Assembly: GCF_000226115.1 (NCBI RefSeq)
Contig: NC_016457.1
Span: forward strand, 8,122,001-8,186,000
Origin: Thermothielavioides terrestris NRRL 8126
Lineage: Eukaryota; Ascomycota; Sordariomycetes; Sordariales; Chaetomiaceae
Reading direction: 5' to 3'
DNA length: 64,000 nt
The notes under the pieces are model-generated. The model made no database searches. It was given only the letters and a program-made list of their open reading frames with translations, and was not told the origin of the DNA. Shown piece by piece: positions 22,922-32,803 of this stretch; positions within the stretch are counted from its first letter, which is position 1, and each line of letters starts with the position of its first letter. A program made the position numbers and the translations under genes.

Positions 22922-24803
22922 CTAGCTCCGGAACAGCCGCAGGCCCTCTTCCTCGACGTTGAGACCGTCCATCTCGTCATCCGACACCTCGTCCTCCTCC
23001 TTCAGCTCCATCTTCTGCCCAAACAGCGCCCCGAACAGCCTGTCTATCGCGTGCTCCTCCCAAGACCGGCGGTCCTCGGGCGCCATGAAGTTCTGCAGCT
23101 TCTCGTGCACCGTATACCTCAGCTTCCTTCCCTTGCTGGCCCGTCTGTCCACATGCTTCCTGGTTTTGCTCTCCTTGAGCGCCGCCCACCGGACCGTCGC
23201 CACCGTCTCTCCCGGGGCGCCCGTATCTGAGCTCCGCTGATCGACCAGCTCCTTGAGGAGCAGCTGGTAGAAGTCGGCGTCATCGTAGATCTCCGCGTCC
23301 TCTTCCACCTTCTTGGCCGCCTGGATGGGTGCACAGGAACGGGGCGTCCGCGCGCGCTTGATCAGCCGCTCCGAACCCAGCAGCTGCTCGTCCAAGGCAG
23401 AGACGAGGGTCTGGGTCTCTGAGCTGATCAGTTTCCTTGTCGAGAGCGCCGCGTTGCTCTTTTTCACTCTCTCGGACCACTTGTCCAAGACCTTCCGCCT
23501 GTGGGCGAGAGCGACGTCCTCGGCTATTTGCATGCTTTCCCAAATCTCTTTGCTTGCGGTGTCCACGTCAATCTCGCGCTTCCTCTTCTCTCCGATTTTG
23601 GCTCTGCTGCTCTCAGGCATGAATTTGTTCCGGACGCTGTCGATCGTGTTCCAGAGCTTGACAGCCGCCTCCTCGACCGCCTGATAGGCTTCCATGCCGT
23701 TTTCGCGGTCGTTGTCGACCACGTTGAATGAGTTTGCGGCCACCAGAGCCTTCTGTAGGCGGATGCGCAGGTTCAAGATGGAGTCGAAGGCTCGACGCTG
23801 CACGCGGACAGCCATGCCTTTTTCCGCATCGGCTCTGGCGGCCTGTGACATGGCCGCCAAGATGCTCTTATGACCTTCGGTGGCCATCCTCCGCAGTTGG
23901 GCGCGTTCGTCATCGCCGTCATCGTCTGACTTTCCACTAGCATCTTCCTCCTCCTCTTCCTCCTCCTCTTTCTCGTCCTCTTCATCTTCGGCCCCTTCAA
24001 GGTCCTCCCCGCTCTCTTCCTCATCTTCCTCATCTTCCTCGTCTCCCTCGTCTTCCTCACTCTCCTCGGCCTCCAAATCAAAAAGCTCCGCGCCGTCCTG
24101 TTCAAGCTCGGACCTTTCCTCTGACCCATCTAGCTCATCCTCTTCAGCATCAGAGCCGTCCTCTTGGGCGCTATCTCCCTCCTCTTCCGACGAAGACATG
24201 AAGTCTGCGGCGGTCGGCCTCCGTTTGATTCGCCCATTGGGCACTTTAGGCTTGGAGCTGCCGCGAAAGACGAAGCCCTTGAGATGCTCCTTGTCGCTCT
24301 CGCAGAGCGCATTGTCGCTGCTAATCGAAGCGTCATCGTCGATGCGGTCGGCCTCGAGGTCCGCCGTCTCCGGGTCGTCAAACTCCTCGTCGCCGTCTTC
24401 GTCCTCGTCATCGCCCCCGTCGTCTTCCCCGCTACTCGCTTCCAGAGCAGCCCTGCTGACGCGCGTCCCTCGATATTGAGGGCCTAATGAGATGGCCTCT
24501 TTTTGACGAAGCTTGCTCTTCCTGAAAGGGTGTCAGATCCAAGATGAAGAGACTGAACACTCATGCAGCTTACCCAACCGCGACATAATGTTCGGTGCCG
24601 GCGAGATCGTCGCCAGAGTCCTCGCTCCCGCTCCCGCTCCCGTCATCGTTATCGGGAACCTCGTTTTCGGGATCGTAGTCTGGAGGCTGCGTCAACGATG
24701 CATTCGTGAGTTAGCATAGAACATAAAGGAGCCACGAACCCTTCACAATCTTCTCGTCAAACTCGGCAAACCGCCGAGAGCCGCCCTTCCGTGTTGCCGG
24801 CAT
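22922..24803 (-). CDS. BFR2: Ribosome biogenesis protein BFR2 (AATF/Che-1 family)
   Basis: Nucleolar factor of the small-subunit processome needed for early 18S rRNA processing; the animal homologue is AATF. Exons are 24803-24740, 24679-24574 and 24521-22922, giving 589 residues with introns of 60 and 52 bp. The start MPATRKGGSRRFAEFDEKI is followed by DYDPENE. Long Asp/Glu/Ser-rich tracts fill residues 60-220. A predicted helical AATF region follows (HKSILAAMSQAARADAEKG, RRAFDSILNLRIRLQKAL). The C-terminal TRAUB-type domain includes YDDADFYQLLLKELVDQRS and YTVHEKLQNFMAPEDRRSW. It ends GLRLFRS. It is divergent from IND1 across 585 bp. Confidence 0.93.
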
Positions 24804-25388
24804 GGTGGGCAACCTGGATATCACTGTTGGAATCGCTCGTTGCAGAAAATACTGTTGATGGACGGTTACCCCAGATGGAAATTTTTAGATAAGGCAACGT
24901 TATCGGGACCCAGCGTAGCCCCGCCTTCCATTTTCGGCACCCACTCAGGCCTGTCTCTCAGGGTCACGTTAAGGAAAGGTTGAAGCAGCTGGCTCCAGCT
25001 CTCCACGAATTTACAGTACAGTATTTTGCGTACGTAGTGTCCGCACACCCCACCTTGAGATGTAATACTCGACCGTACTCAGGGCGGCCAGCATGTGTGA
25101 GTGCTGTAACGTACCTTCAGGAGTGCTGCCCGCGTGTATCTAGTGTAGGGGCTTGAGATGACAGCCTGGGAATTTTGGCGGTGGCGGCCGGCAGAACGCA
25201 CTGCGTGGGGGGCTAGAGAGCGCAGCAGCCAACGACAAGGGTTCTCGCGGCTCAACCTGAGGCGGATCATCATCTCATGTGAGCTTGACAAGCGAACCTA
25301 AACAACCAACGGATACAAATCATGGATTTACTATGTATCTGAACCTAATTAGCTGATATATAATGCTATTATCGCAACATCCCCGACC
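24804..25388. other. Divergent promoter region between BFR2 and IND1
   Basis: This 585-bp region serves two essential-type genes transcribed outward. I see no gene or strong regulatory palindrome. Confidence 0.6.
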
Positions 25389-26364
25389 ATGAGACCCTTG
25401 ATCCAGCGCCGGCTTATACACGCTGCCCCGGCCCTCCGCCATGAAAACCCGCTTGTATGTGTCGTCCCTCTCTCCCTCTCCCCCAGCCCCGCCCTCAACT
25501 AACACCACCCACCAGGGCCTCCCGACCAAGGGCAACATCCCCCGCTTCCAGCGCGGCCTCCCGCAAAAGCGGCCCATCCAAGGCGTCTCGCACATCATCG
25601 CCGTCTCCTCGGCCAAGGGCGGCGTCGGCAAGAGCACGATCGCGGCCAACCTCGCGCTCGCCTTCGCGCGCCTGGGCCTGCGCGCGGGGATCCTCGACAC
25701 CGACATCTTCGGGCCGTCGATCCCGACGCTGTTCGACCTGGCCGCGGCCGGCCCGCCGCGGCTGACGCCGCACAACCAGCTGCTCCCGCTGACCAACTAC
25801 GGCGTCAAGACCATGTCGCTCGGCTACCTCGCCGCGGACGAGGCCGCGCCCGTGGTCTGGCGCGGGCCGATGCTGCTCAAGGCTGTGCAGCAGCTGCTGC
25901 ACGAGGTGGACTGGCGCGCCGCCGGCGGCGCCGACGTGCTGGTGCTGGACCTGCCGCCGGGAACCGGCGACGTGCAGCTGAGCATCGCCCAGCAGGTGCC
26001 CGTCGACGGCGCCGTCGTCGTCAGCACCCCGCACGTGCTGGCCGTCAAGGACGCCGTCAAGGGCGTCGGCATGTTCGCCAAGGTCGGCGTGCCCGTGCTC
26101 GGCCTGGTGCAGAACATGGCCGTGTTCCGCTGCCCGGCCTGCGGCGGCGAGACCGCCGTCTTCGGCGGCAGCGAGGGCGTCAGGCGGATGTGCGAGGAGC
26201 ACGGGATCGAGCTGCTCGGCGATGTGCCGCTGCACCCGAACATCGGGGAGGACGGGAGCAGGGGGAAGCCGACGGTCGTGGCCGAGCCCGAGTCCGAGAG
26301 GGCCCGCGTGTTTATGGATGTTGCGAGGAAGTTGGCGGCCAAGGTTGGCCTGGAAGTTAGCTAG
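25389..26364 (+). CDS. IND1: Iron-sulfur protein IND1 (NUBPL), complex I assembly factor
   Basis: Mitochondrial P-loop NTPase of the Mrp/Nbp35 family that delivers Fe-S clusters to respiratory complex I. Exons are 25389-25454 and 25516-26364, giving 304 residues; the 61-bp intron starts GTATGT. Exon 1 encodes a basic amphipathic presequence (MRPLIQRRLIHAAPALR) and joins to give HENPLGLP, the conserved start of the mature family. The deviant Walker A is AKGGVGKST (Gly57-Ser62). DTDIFGPSIP, DLPPGTGDVQL and the cluster-binding CPAC (Cys228, Cys231) follow. A longer open frame starting at an ATG at 25441 reads through the intron but is out of frame with exon 1 and would lack the presequence; I rejected that start. 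Confidence 0.95.
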
Positions 26365-26879
26365 TCGAGGTCTGTGTCTGAACGGGCGACAGAAGGGCAC
26401 CTTGACTCTGGTTGAGACTTGTATCTCTCATGTATCATCATAAACTGTACACTATTCTAAACGGCCCCTGGGAGGCTAGCGTCACTCGCATGGAAAGCAT
26501 TGCTACCGGGCAGGGAAACGGCTTTGATCTGACTACAGGGTATCTTATTTATCACGGATTACGCCTAATTCTAAATCGTCCCTCAGCCACGTCGTTCGTC
26601 GAAAAAAGTCTCGCCAACTTAGTGCTGGAGTGCGTTGGAATGAGCGAGATTGGCATCCAAACCATGTTAGCCTCCATTGAACGGACAGGGGCAGCCAAGG
26701 AGAAGGAAGGTGAACTGAAGGCATCCCAAACCGGAACCCCAACTCCGACCTGTGGTGAGCCGCCCGCTTTCCGATGAAACCAATTGCCGGCGGCGTTTGC
26801 TCCGGATATAAGCGCGCAACGGTGTCCCGGCCACAAGCCCGTGACGAAGTCTCTGAAAGGAAAAAAAGACCAAGTTAGT
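26365..26879. other. Convergent 3' intergenic region
   Basis: These 515 bp between the 3' ends of IND1 (+) and SPF30 (-) are relatively AT-rich. Nothing beyond 3' flanks was recognised. Confidence 0.6.
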
Positions 26880-27951
26880 CTAATCCAAATCGTCGTTGGG
26901 CTGGTAGATGTTGCGGGTTCTCGCAGGGTCTTTGCGCATGGGCTGGCCAGAGCCCGTGAATCCGACTGGACGAGTATCAGCGTACGATCCGGCGTCACAA
27001 TATCCTACCGAATATCAAGGAATACTTACCCCGCCCGTGAATGCCCTCAGGAGTCCGGAACATGCTGTCTTTCTTGACCGCCTTCCCGAACTTCCCCTTG
27101 GTAGTGAACTCCTGCCATTTGTTCTTGCCGGCCTCGAGCTCCTTTGTGGCCTTGATCTTCTTGAACTTGGGTCGAGGCTTCTCGTCGTTGCTCTCGGCAG
27201 CCGCCTTGTTTGCTGCCTGCGCTTGTGGATACATGTCGGCGGCCGCGGAGAGGACGATGCCGTTGTTTGCCGCCGTCGGGGTCAGCGGGGACGGGTTGGC
27301 GGTGGCGGCGGCGGCCGACGGGGCGGAGCCGCCGGTGCCGGTGCCGGTGCCGCCGCTGGTGCTCGGCACGGCGGTGCCGTCAGCCTTGCGCTTCTGTGCG
27401 ACCGGGCGGATATCCTTAGCACGCAGCGTCTCGACTGTATCATAGCTCTTGAACTTGACTGTGTAGATGGGTGCCGTGGACGAACCAGTCACCGCGGTGA
27501 TGCGCGCCGGGTAGAAGCCCTTGTCGCCCGACACCCATTTTGCCATGACGTTGTCGTTGACCTGGTACGTGATATGCTCCGGTTCCTTCTCCTTCTCCTT
27601 CTCCTTCTCCTTCTCCTCCACGGGGGCTGCCTTCTTGAATGCCGGGTGATTCTCCCGCGACCATTTTGGCTCGGGAGGGGGGGGCGAGGGCGCGGGTTTC
27701 GGCGCCGCTTTGGGGGGTCCGTTCTTGGGTTTCAGCTCGGCAAGTGAATCGTCAATAAGCTGGATCATCTGCTCCAACTCGCTCCTGAGACCTAGCAGTT
27801 CGGCATTGTCGGGATCGTCCCTAAGCGATGTGATGACGAGCTCGAGCTTGCCCGCGCATGTCAGCGAGGATTCTTCGACGCAGCCAGGCCTTGGGGATGA
27901 ACCTACCTGGCTCTGATATTCCTTGCGGTCTGCCTCAAGTTGCGCGCTCAT
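26880..27951 (-). CDS. SMNDC1: Splicing factor SPF30 / SMNDC1 (Tudor-domain protein)
   Basis: Tudor-domain factor that binds dimethyl-arginine on Sm proteins and supports tri-snRNP joining during spliceosome assembly in the nucleus. Exons are 27951-27907, 27846-27030 and 26965-26880, giving 315 residues with introns of 60 and 64 bp. The N-terminus MSAQLEADRKEYQSQ joins LELVITSLRDDPDNAELL, a conserved coiled-coil start. A Lys/Glu repeat (EKEKEKEKEKE) precedes the Tudor domain at about 109-165 (VNDNVMAKWVSGDKGFYPARI, then YTVKFKSYDTVETL). The nuclear, conserved C-terminal block is NKWQEFTTKGKFGKAVKKDS, then MFRTPEGIHGRVGFTGSGQP, ending NIYQPNDDLD. Without the first intron the protein would carry a spurious 20-residue insertion. 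Confidence 0.93.
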
Positions 27952-29637
27952 TGTTGAAAATATTTGCAGGGGCTGTGGTAAAATTTGTCACGCAGCAGAT
28001 ATAAGCCGGTGTCCAATTTCAGGTGACGGGTATCGGTCTTGTTGAGCAATGGCGGGGGTTGAGGGCGACTTGCTGAAGACAGCAGATGTGAGGTGCCTGG
28101 CACGGATACCTGGTAACCTGAGTAGGTTATTGCATGGCACTGAAGAGTGGGGACGCTGGCACAGGTATAGTTCCGTACGTGTAATGCAAATGTTGTACGG
28201 AATACTCCGTACTCCGTACCATACATATTTCCGTCTAATACGATTACGATAGTTACCTAAGCAGTGTCCTTGCAGACACCGGGACAGCTCAACACCGGGA
28301 CAGCTCCGTTTTTCTCGCCTGCGCAACTGCTTTTATTTCAATTCAAATCCATGTCTGGTAGGCTAAACACTGCTTAGAGCACTTGGTAATATTAATGGTT
28401 TCTGCTTAAGGATATTACATCAGGATAGCTCTTTGCCTCTCCATCATGGTATGCGACATTCGATATTATCCGCAGTATCTGAGGTACCAATTGGTGTGGC
28501 CACGAAAACGGTCACCTCAGATTCAAAGAGAGAATAAGTAGACATATGTTTAGTCACCGGGAATGAATCCGTTGCGTGGATCAAAGCACTGGATCTGGGC
28601 CCCTGATCTGGCGTTTCAACCATGCCAGTGCGGGCTGGGTACATGCAGTTTACTGTGTAGGTAGTGTAAGGTATGTACCTTAGGTACCTGGCAGTTGTGT
28701 AGATGCGACCCCAGGATGTGGTCAGGCCAGCGACGTATACTAGCTAAGTGGCAAACATCAAGCATGTCCCAAGGATCTGTTCTCCGGTTCCCGGAGAATA
28801 CGAAGCAAGTCATCGAGAGTTCGATGTTCCTGCTCCTCAAGCCTGGTCCGCGCTTCCCCGCCATCAATAGCCCCTGGGGTTCATCTGTCCTCATAGCAGC
28901 CGGTCAAACTCCACGAGACACTACTGACTGGTTGTATCCGTACTTCCGCTGTAAAGGAGGAACAGGAGTTGAACTGACCAACGGAAGAAAACCGGCTTGG
29001 AAAGGTCTCGCCGCCTGGCCTAGCCCGTTGAGTAACGTTATGTAAGCCACCCTCGTTAAGCTGATGTGAGACGTGAGTGGAGCTGCGAACACTTCCGCAC
29101 CAATCAGCGTCGAGGCTTTTGCACGCTTCCGTCACCGCCGGGCCCTACTCGGCAATCCGATACTTGTTAGCAAAGGACAAGAAGCGCTTCGACTCAAGCA
29201 GACAAGAGGATGGCCTCGTCCAACGACAACGCAATTGTACAATCTCTCTCCGCTTGGTCACAGCCCAGTTTCAATCCATTAGGAGCAATTGCCGATTGAT
29301 TGCACAAGTGCCACCACCGACCAGCAATTCCTAACCTCGGTACGCGGCCCACGACATCCGTCGGAGGGACACGGGGCACCAATTACGACGAGTATTCCGT
29401 AGAATGACGATTTGGCCGAAACCGCGACGCTGATTCTACCGCCGAAAGCTGGGCGATCAACCGGAACGCGCTTCGCTTACGCCCTGGCGGATCGCTCGTA
29501 CTCGAACACGGCGACACCCGTCCCGTCCCCAGAGAGCAGCGTGGACGACTCGGCGCGCTGCTGAACTCGGGAACTGGTCTCGTTGGGAAGCAATCAGGCG
29601 CGGCAGGCGGGAGAGGAACCCCCTGGCCTGGCCCGTC
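27952..29637. other. Divergent intergenic region with TACTCCGTA-type short motifs
   Basis: These 1.69 kb lie between SPF30 (-) and the TCO89-like gene (+). The sequence is AT-richer than the genes. Near 28171-28217 it has clustered copies of the motif TACGGAATACTCCGTA and CTCCGTACC, with another ATTCCGTAG at 29394. No gene was seen. Confidence 0.6.
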
Positions 29638-31593
29638 ATGGCGAAGGACAGAGACGACGACGCATTGGGCACCAACCAATCAAAGAAGCCAGCAACGGCC
29701 TTTGTCGACTTGGGCGACCAACCACAGCACCCTCCGCCGCCGCACCAGCAGCAGCTGCATCACCGCACGAAGGCCCAGAAGCACCTGGTCGGAGGTGCCA
29801 CAGGGGGGCGCGTGCATGCTCGGATCCCGTCCACGAAAGCCCTTCACAAACACCACGCCGCGACCTCCACGGCGAAATTGAATCGCAGGCACGGCACCTC
29901 GCTTTCCCCTGACCAAGGAGCTGGCCAGGCGCTCGCGTCGCATCACCACCACCGTCGAGCGACCTCCGAGCTGAAGCTGACACGCGACACCTCGTCGACC
30001 AATCTGAAGAAGAACGCCTCGCAGACGAACTTGAAGCGAAATCGTTCTCAAGCGGAGGTGGGGAAGAGGACAAAGTCGGCAACTAACCTTCACCGTTCTG
30101 CGTCCAATCCGGCCGTCGACAGGCTGAAACCGTTCGGGAGCTCCCGAGTCCAATTCAACCTCGGCGACGAGGCTCAGGACGACGGCGACCAGGACGAGGA
30201 CGAGTGGGTGGACGCCAGCGCCTCTGCCTCGCCGCTCCTATCCCGCCGCGGTTCTGCCGTCAGCTCTGGCCATAACGCCGACCCTGGGGCGGATGACGAG
30301 GATTCGCCAGCCCCCTCGCCCACGCCGCACCGCGAAGACGAGCGGTCCCCGGGCCACGGTACACAAAGCGGCACAACGAACGGCGCAGCGAACGGCAAAG
30401 CGAACGGCACACAACCCGGCGCCCATAGCCTCCCGCGCAATCAGTACCTGACGTCCCGAATCTTGTCTCGAGCGCCGTCCCATGGTGCGCCGCCCATGAT
30501 GTCGACAGAAACCGCGTCGGTCGGGCCGTCCTCCTCACGGCAACCCTCACCCCCAGACTCAAGCCTCGGCCAAGGTCCAAGTCCCCCGACTACCACCGGC
30601 GCTACGACCCAGGTCCGACCGGGCAGCAGCGGCAATGCCGAGCTCACGTCTCGGTTCGTGGGGAACAACAGTCAGGAGCCGGGGTCAGGAAATCCGAACG
30701 AGTCATTTATCCTGGCCGCGAACCGGGGCGGATTGTCCCGCGCGGCATTGAACGGCAAGGATGGGTTTGACATGCCCAAGCGACGGCAATCCCTGGGAGC
30801 GCTGTCGCAAGCCCGGGGCATCGACGCACTCAATGCTCGGCAGGCCGCGGCCGGAAACGATCACAGCGACGGGAATGACGACGACGAAGTGACCCCCGGC
30901 GCGTCACGAGCGCCGCGCAATGGCGCCTACGTGATGCCGCGAGAGATGAACAGGACCCAGCAGAAGCTAAACCTCCAGCGGGCAAGCTCCAGCCTGGAGC
31001 CAGCCCACCCCCATCCCGGGATAGGCATTGGACCGGCGGGGGTTGCGGTCGGCGGCGGGCCCTTGCTTGGCGTGCCGACCAGTTACGACTCTCGGGACCC
31101 GCGAATCGGCAAGATGTTGGAGCGGACAGGCATGGAGTACCTCACCGTGCGCCGGCACCTGAACCCCGTGGCCCGGTCCATCTCGCGGGTCATGCAGCTG
31201 CCAGACATCGAAAGCAGCCGGCAGATCCCGCGGCCCCGCTCGGCGGCCCACCACGCCTCGAGGCTCTCGGAGCAATTCAACCCGAGCCAGCGCGAGCCGC
31301 TGACGCGCGACTCCAGCATGGTGGACCTGATCAGCGGCCACGCCGGCGGCAGCGGCGGCAGCACCAGACGGCCGCCGACACCGCGCGGCAGCGGCAGCGG
31401 CGGCACCTTTTCCGGCCTGCACAGCGCCAGCTCAAGCCTCAGCACCGACGGCGGCGGCGGCGCAGGCAGGATGCACGAGCGCGCGGGCCTCAGCGGGGCC
31501 AGCCTGGTGAGCGGCGCCGAGGATGCCGAGACGATGGCGCTGCTGCGCATGATGTGGGACAAGAACATGAACCTGAGCGCCAGCCAGGACTAG
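29638..31593 (+). CDS. TCO89: TORC1 subunit TCO89-like protein
   Basis: Probable fungal-specific TORC1 component acting at the vacuole in nutrient signalling; identity rests on family-like motifs, so treat it as likely rather than certain. It is a single exon of 651 residues, largely disordered. Conserved-looking pieces are VHARIPSTKALHKHHA (about 59-74), TSSTNLKKNASQTNLKRNRS with KRTKSATNLHRSASNPA (about 120-165), FNLGDE...DEWVDASASASPLLS (about 174-205), LTSRILSRAPSHGAPP, a central DSRDPRIGKMLERTGMEYLT followed by VRRHLNPVARSISRV (about 480-520), and the C-terminal TMALLRMMWDKNMNL. Many Ser/Thr-Pro sites suggest phosphoregulation. The same frame stays open for 138 codons after the TAG (see findings), so the true C-terminus may be isoform-dependent. 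It might instead be an uncharacterised disordered regulator. Confidence 0.7.
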   Translation: MAKDRDDDALGTNQSKKPATAFVDLGDQPQHPPPPHQQQLHHRTKAQKHLVGGATGGRVHARIPSTKALHKHHAATSTAKLNRRHGTSLSPDQGAGQALASHHHHRRATSELKLTRDTSSTNLKKNASQTNLKRNRSQAEVGKRTKSATNLHRSASNPAVDRLKPFGSSRVQFNLGDEAQDDGDQDEDEWVDASASASPLLSRRGSAVSSGHNADPGADDEDSPAPSPTPHREDERSPGHGTQSGTTNGAANGKANGTQPGAHSLPRNQYLTSRILSRAPSHGAPPMMSTETASVGPSSSRQPSPPDSSLGQGPSPPTTTGATTQVRPGSSGNAELTSRFVGNNSQEPGSGNPNESFILAANRGGLSRAALNGKDGFDMPKRRQSLGALSQARGIDALNARQAAAGNDHSDGNDDDEVTPGASRAPRNGAYVMPREMNRTQQKLNLQRASSSLEPAHPHPGIGIGPAGVAVGGGPLLGVPTSYDSRDPRIGKMLERTGMEYLTVRRHLNPVARSISRVMQLPDIESSRQIPRPRSAAHHASRLSEQFNPSQREPLTRDSSMVDLISGHAGGSGGSTRRPPTPRGSGSGGTFSGLHSASSSLSTDGGGGAGRMHERAGLSGASLVSGAEDAETMALLRMMWDKNMNLSASQD

Positions 31594-32803
31594 AGGACTG
31601 GCCGGCAACAACAACAGCAGCAACAGCGCCAGCAGCAGCAGCAGCAGGAGGATGAGAGGGCCACCGAGAACCTGGCCGCGCCGGTGGCGGCGCGAGGGAT
31701 GATGGCTGTGGACGACGCGCAGGCCGGTTCGCGCGCTGCGGTGCCCGGGACGGGAGCGGACGGTGCCTGCGAGCGTGAGGCGGCACCACGGGAGGCAGGG
31801 CCGAGCGGCTCACTGGGGCATGCCCCGGTTTTCAAGGCGGAGTGGGAAGAAGACAGTGGAGAAGGCGAAGATGAAAATGAAGATGAAGGCGAAAAAGAAA
31901 ACGAAGATGAAGGCGAAAAAGAAAACGAAGATGAAGACGAAGACGAAGACGAATATGCTAACGAGCCGCCGGCGAGTCTGCTCGTTGAGGCGCCGAGGGA
32001 ATCTATCTGACGATTGCTGATCAGATGAAAGGCGTACTTGTCGGCACCGGCACCGGCCCGAGCAACGGGCTCAGCGGACTCGCCGCTGTGGGATGGCGCG
32101 GAGTGTGGGACGCACACTGCCGCCGCCTTGTATCCGACGCGTTCTTCAACAGCACCTGATGGCTCGCCAGGCGGGGCCTGAGTTTTCGGAAGCAGCGTTT
32201 GGTTTCATGGGTTAACTGGGGAAGGGTTTACTTATGAGGGAACTAGAGATCCATGCACGGTTGGCTTGTTTATGTTTTGTCGAGGCGTTCTGGTGGGGTG
32301 CAGCGGGAAAGACTGGCCGGCCGGGATGAGGGATCATTCTGCAGGAGAGCAACGAAACCTCTGGAGAGATAGGGGCGCTGCGGGAGGCCATGGGGAGAAC
32401 CTAAGATTTCTCTTTCTCCTTCTGGTGGAATCGGTTCAAGAGAGCTGGCATGGGAAGCGAGACAAGTGATAGAACAACAGAGCGCTTTGCAGTATGTATT
32501 TCCCAAAGCAACAAGCTAGCCATCAGCCTTCTCAGCATGATCGGAGTGAATCTGCTGGACCATCCTGAAATGAGGACGGGCAACAAGTGGACGCTTCTCG
32601 TCCACTTGTTTGCAGCTGTTATAGACCAGTCATCAACCTGAGCCCTGGGCGAGTTGACGGTCATGACCTGCCCAGGCATACCCAAAACCTGGATGCACTT
32701 CTTTTTGCCCTTTTTGAGAAATACACGGGCCATCATGTCATTAAACATAGATATACAAAAACATCCCCCCTAGCCTCTTTACCCCGGGCCCCCCCGGCTG
32801 GCC
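31594..32803. other. 3' intergenic region with in-frame acidic-repeat extension
   Basis: This is the convergent gap between the TCO89-like gene (+) and thiolase (-). From 31594 to 32010 the TCO89 frame continues without a stop, encoding a Gln-rich run then an acidic tail. It has three copies of a 24-nt unit (31873-31944) encoding variants of ENEDEGEK. From 32011 on, I see only non-coding sequence. Confidence 0.6.
31873..31944 (+). repeat. 24-nt tandem repeat, three copies (acidic coding potential)
   Basis: Three adjacent 24-nt units (31873-31896, 31897-31920, 31921-31944) differ at a few positions. In the frame of the upstream gene each reads as E-N-E-D-E followed by G-E-K or D-E-D. The run continues as GAC/GAA codons to about 31956. 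Confidence 0.8.

Noticed and set aside
25441..26364. IND1 as a single exon starting at 25441
   Set aside because: The N-terminus would be Ser/Pro/Thr junk from the intron, and the conserved HENPLGLP and presequence would be lost.
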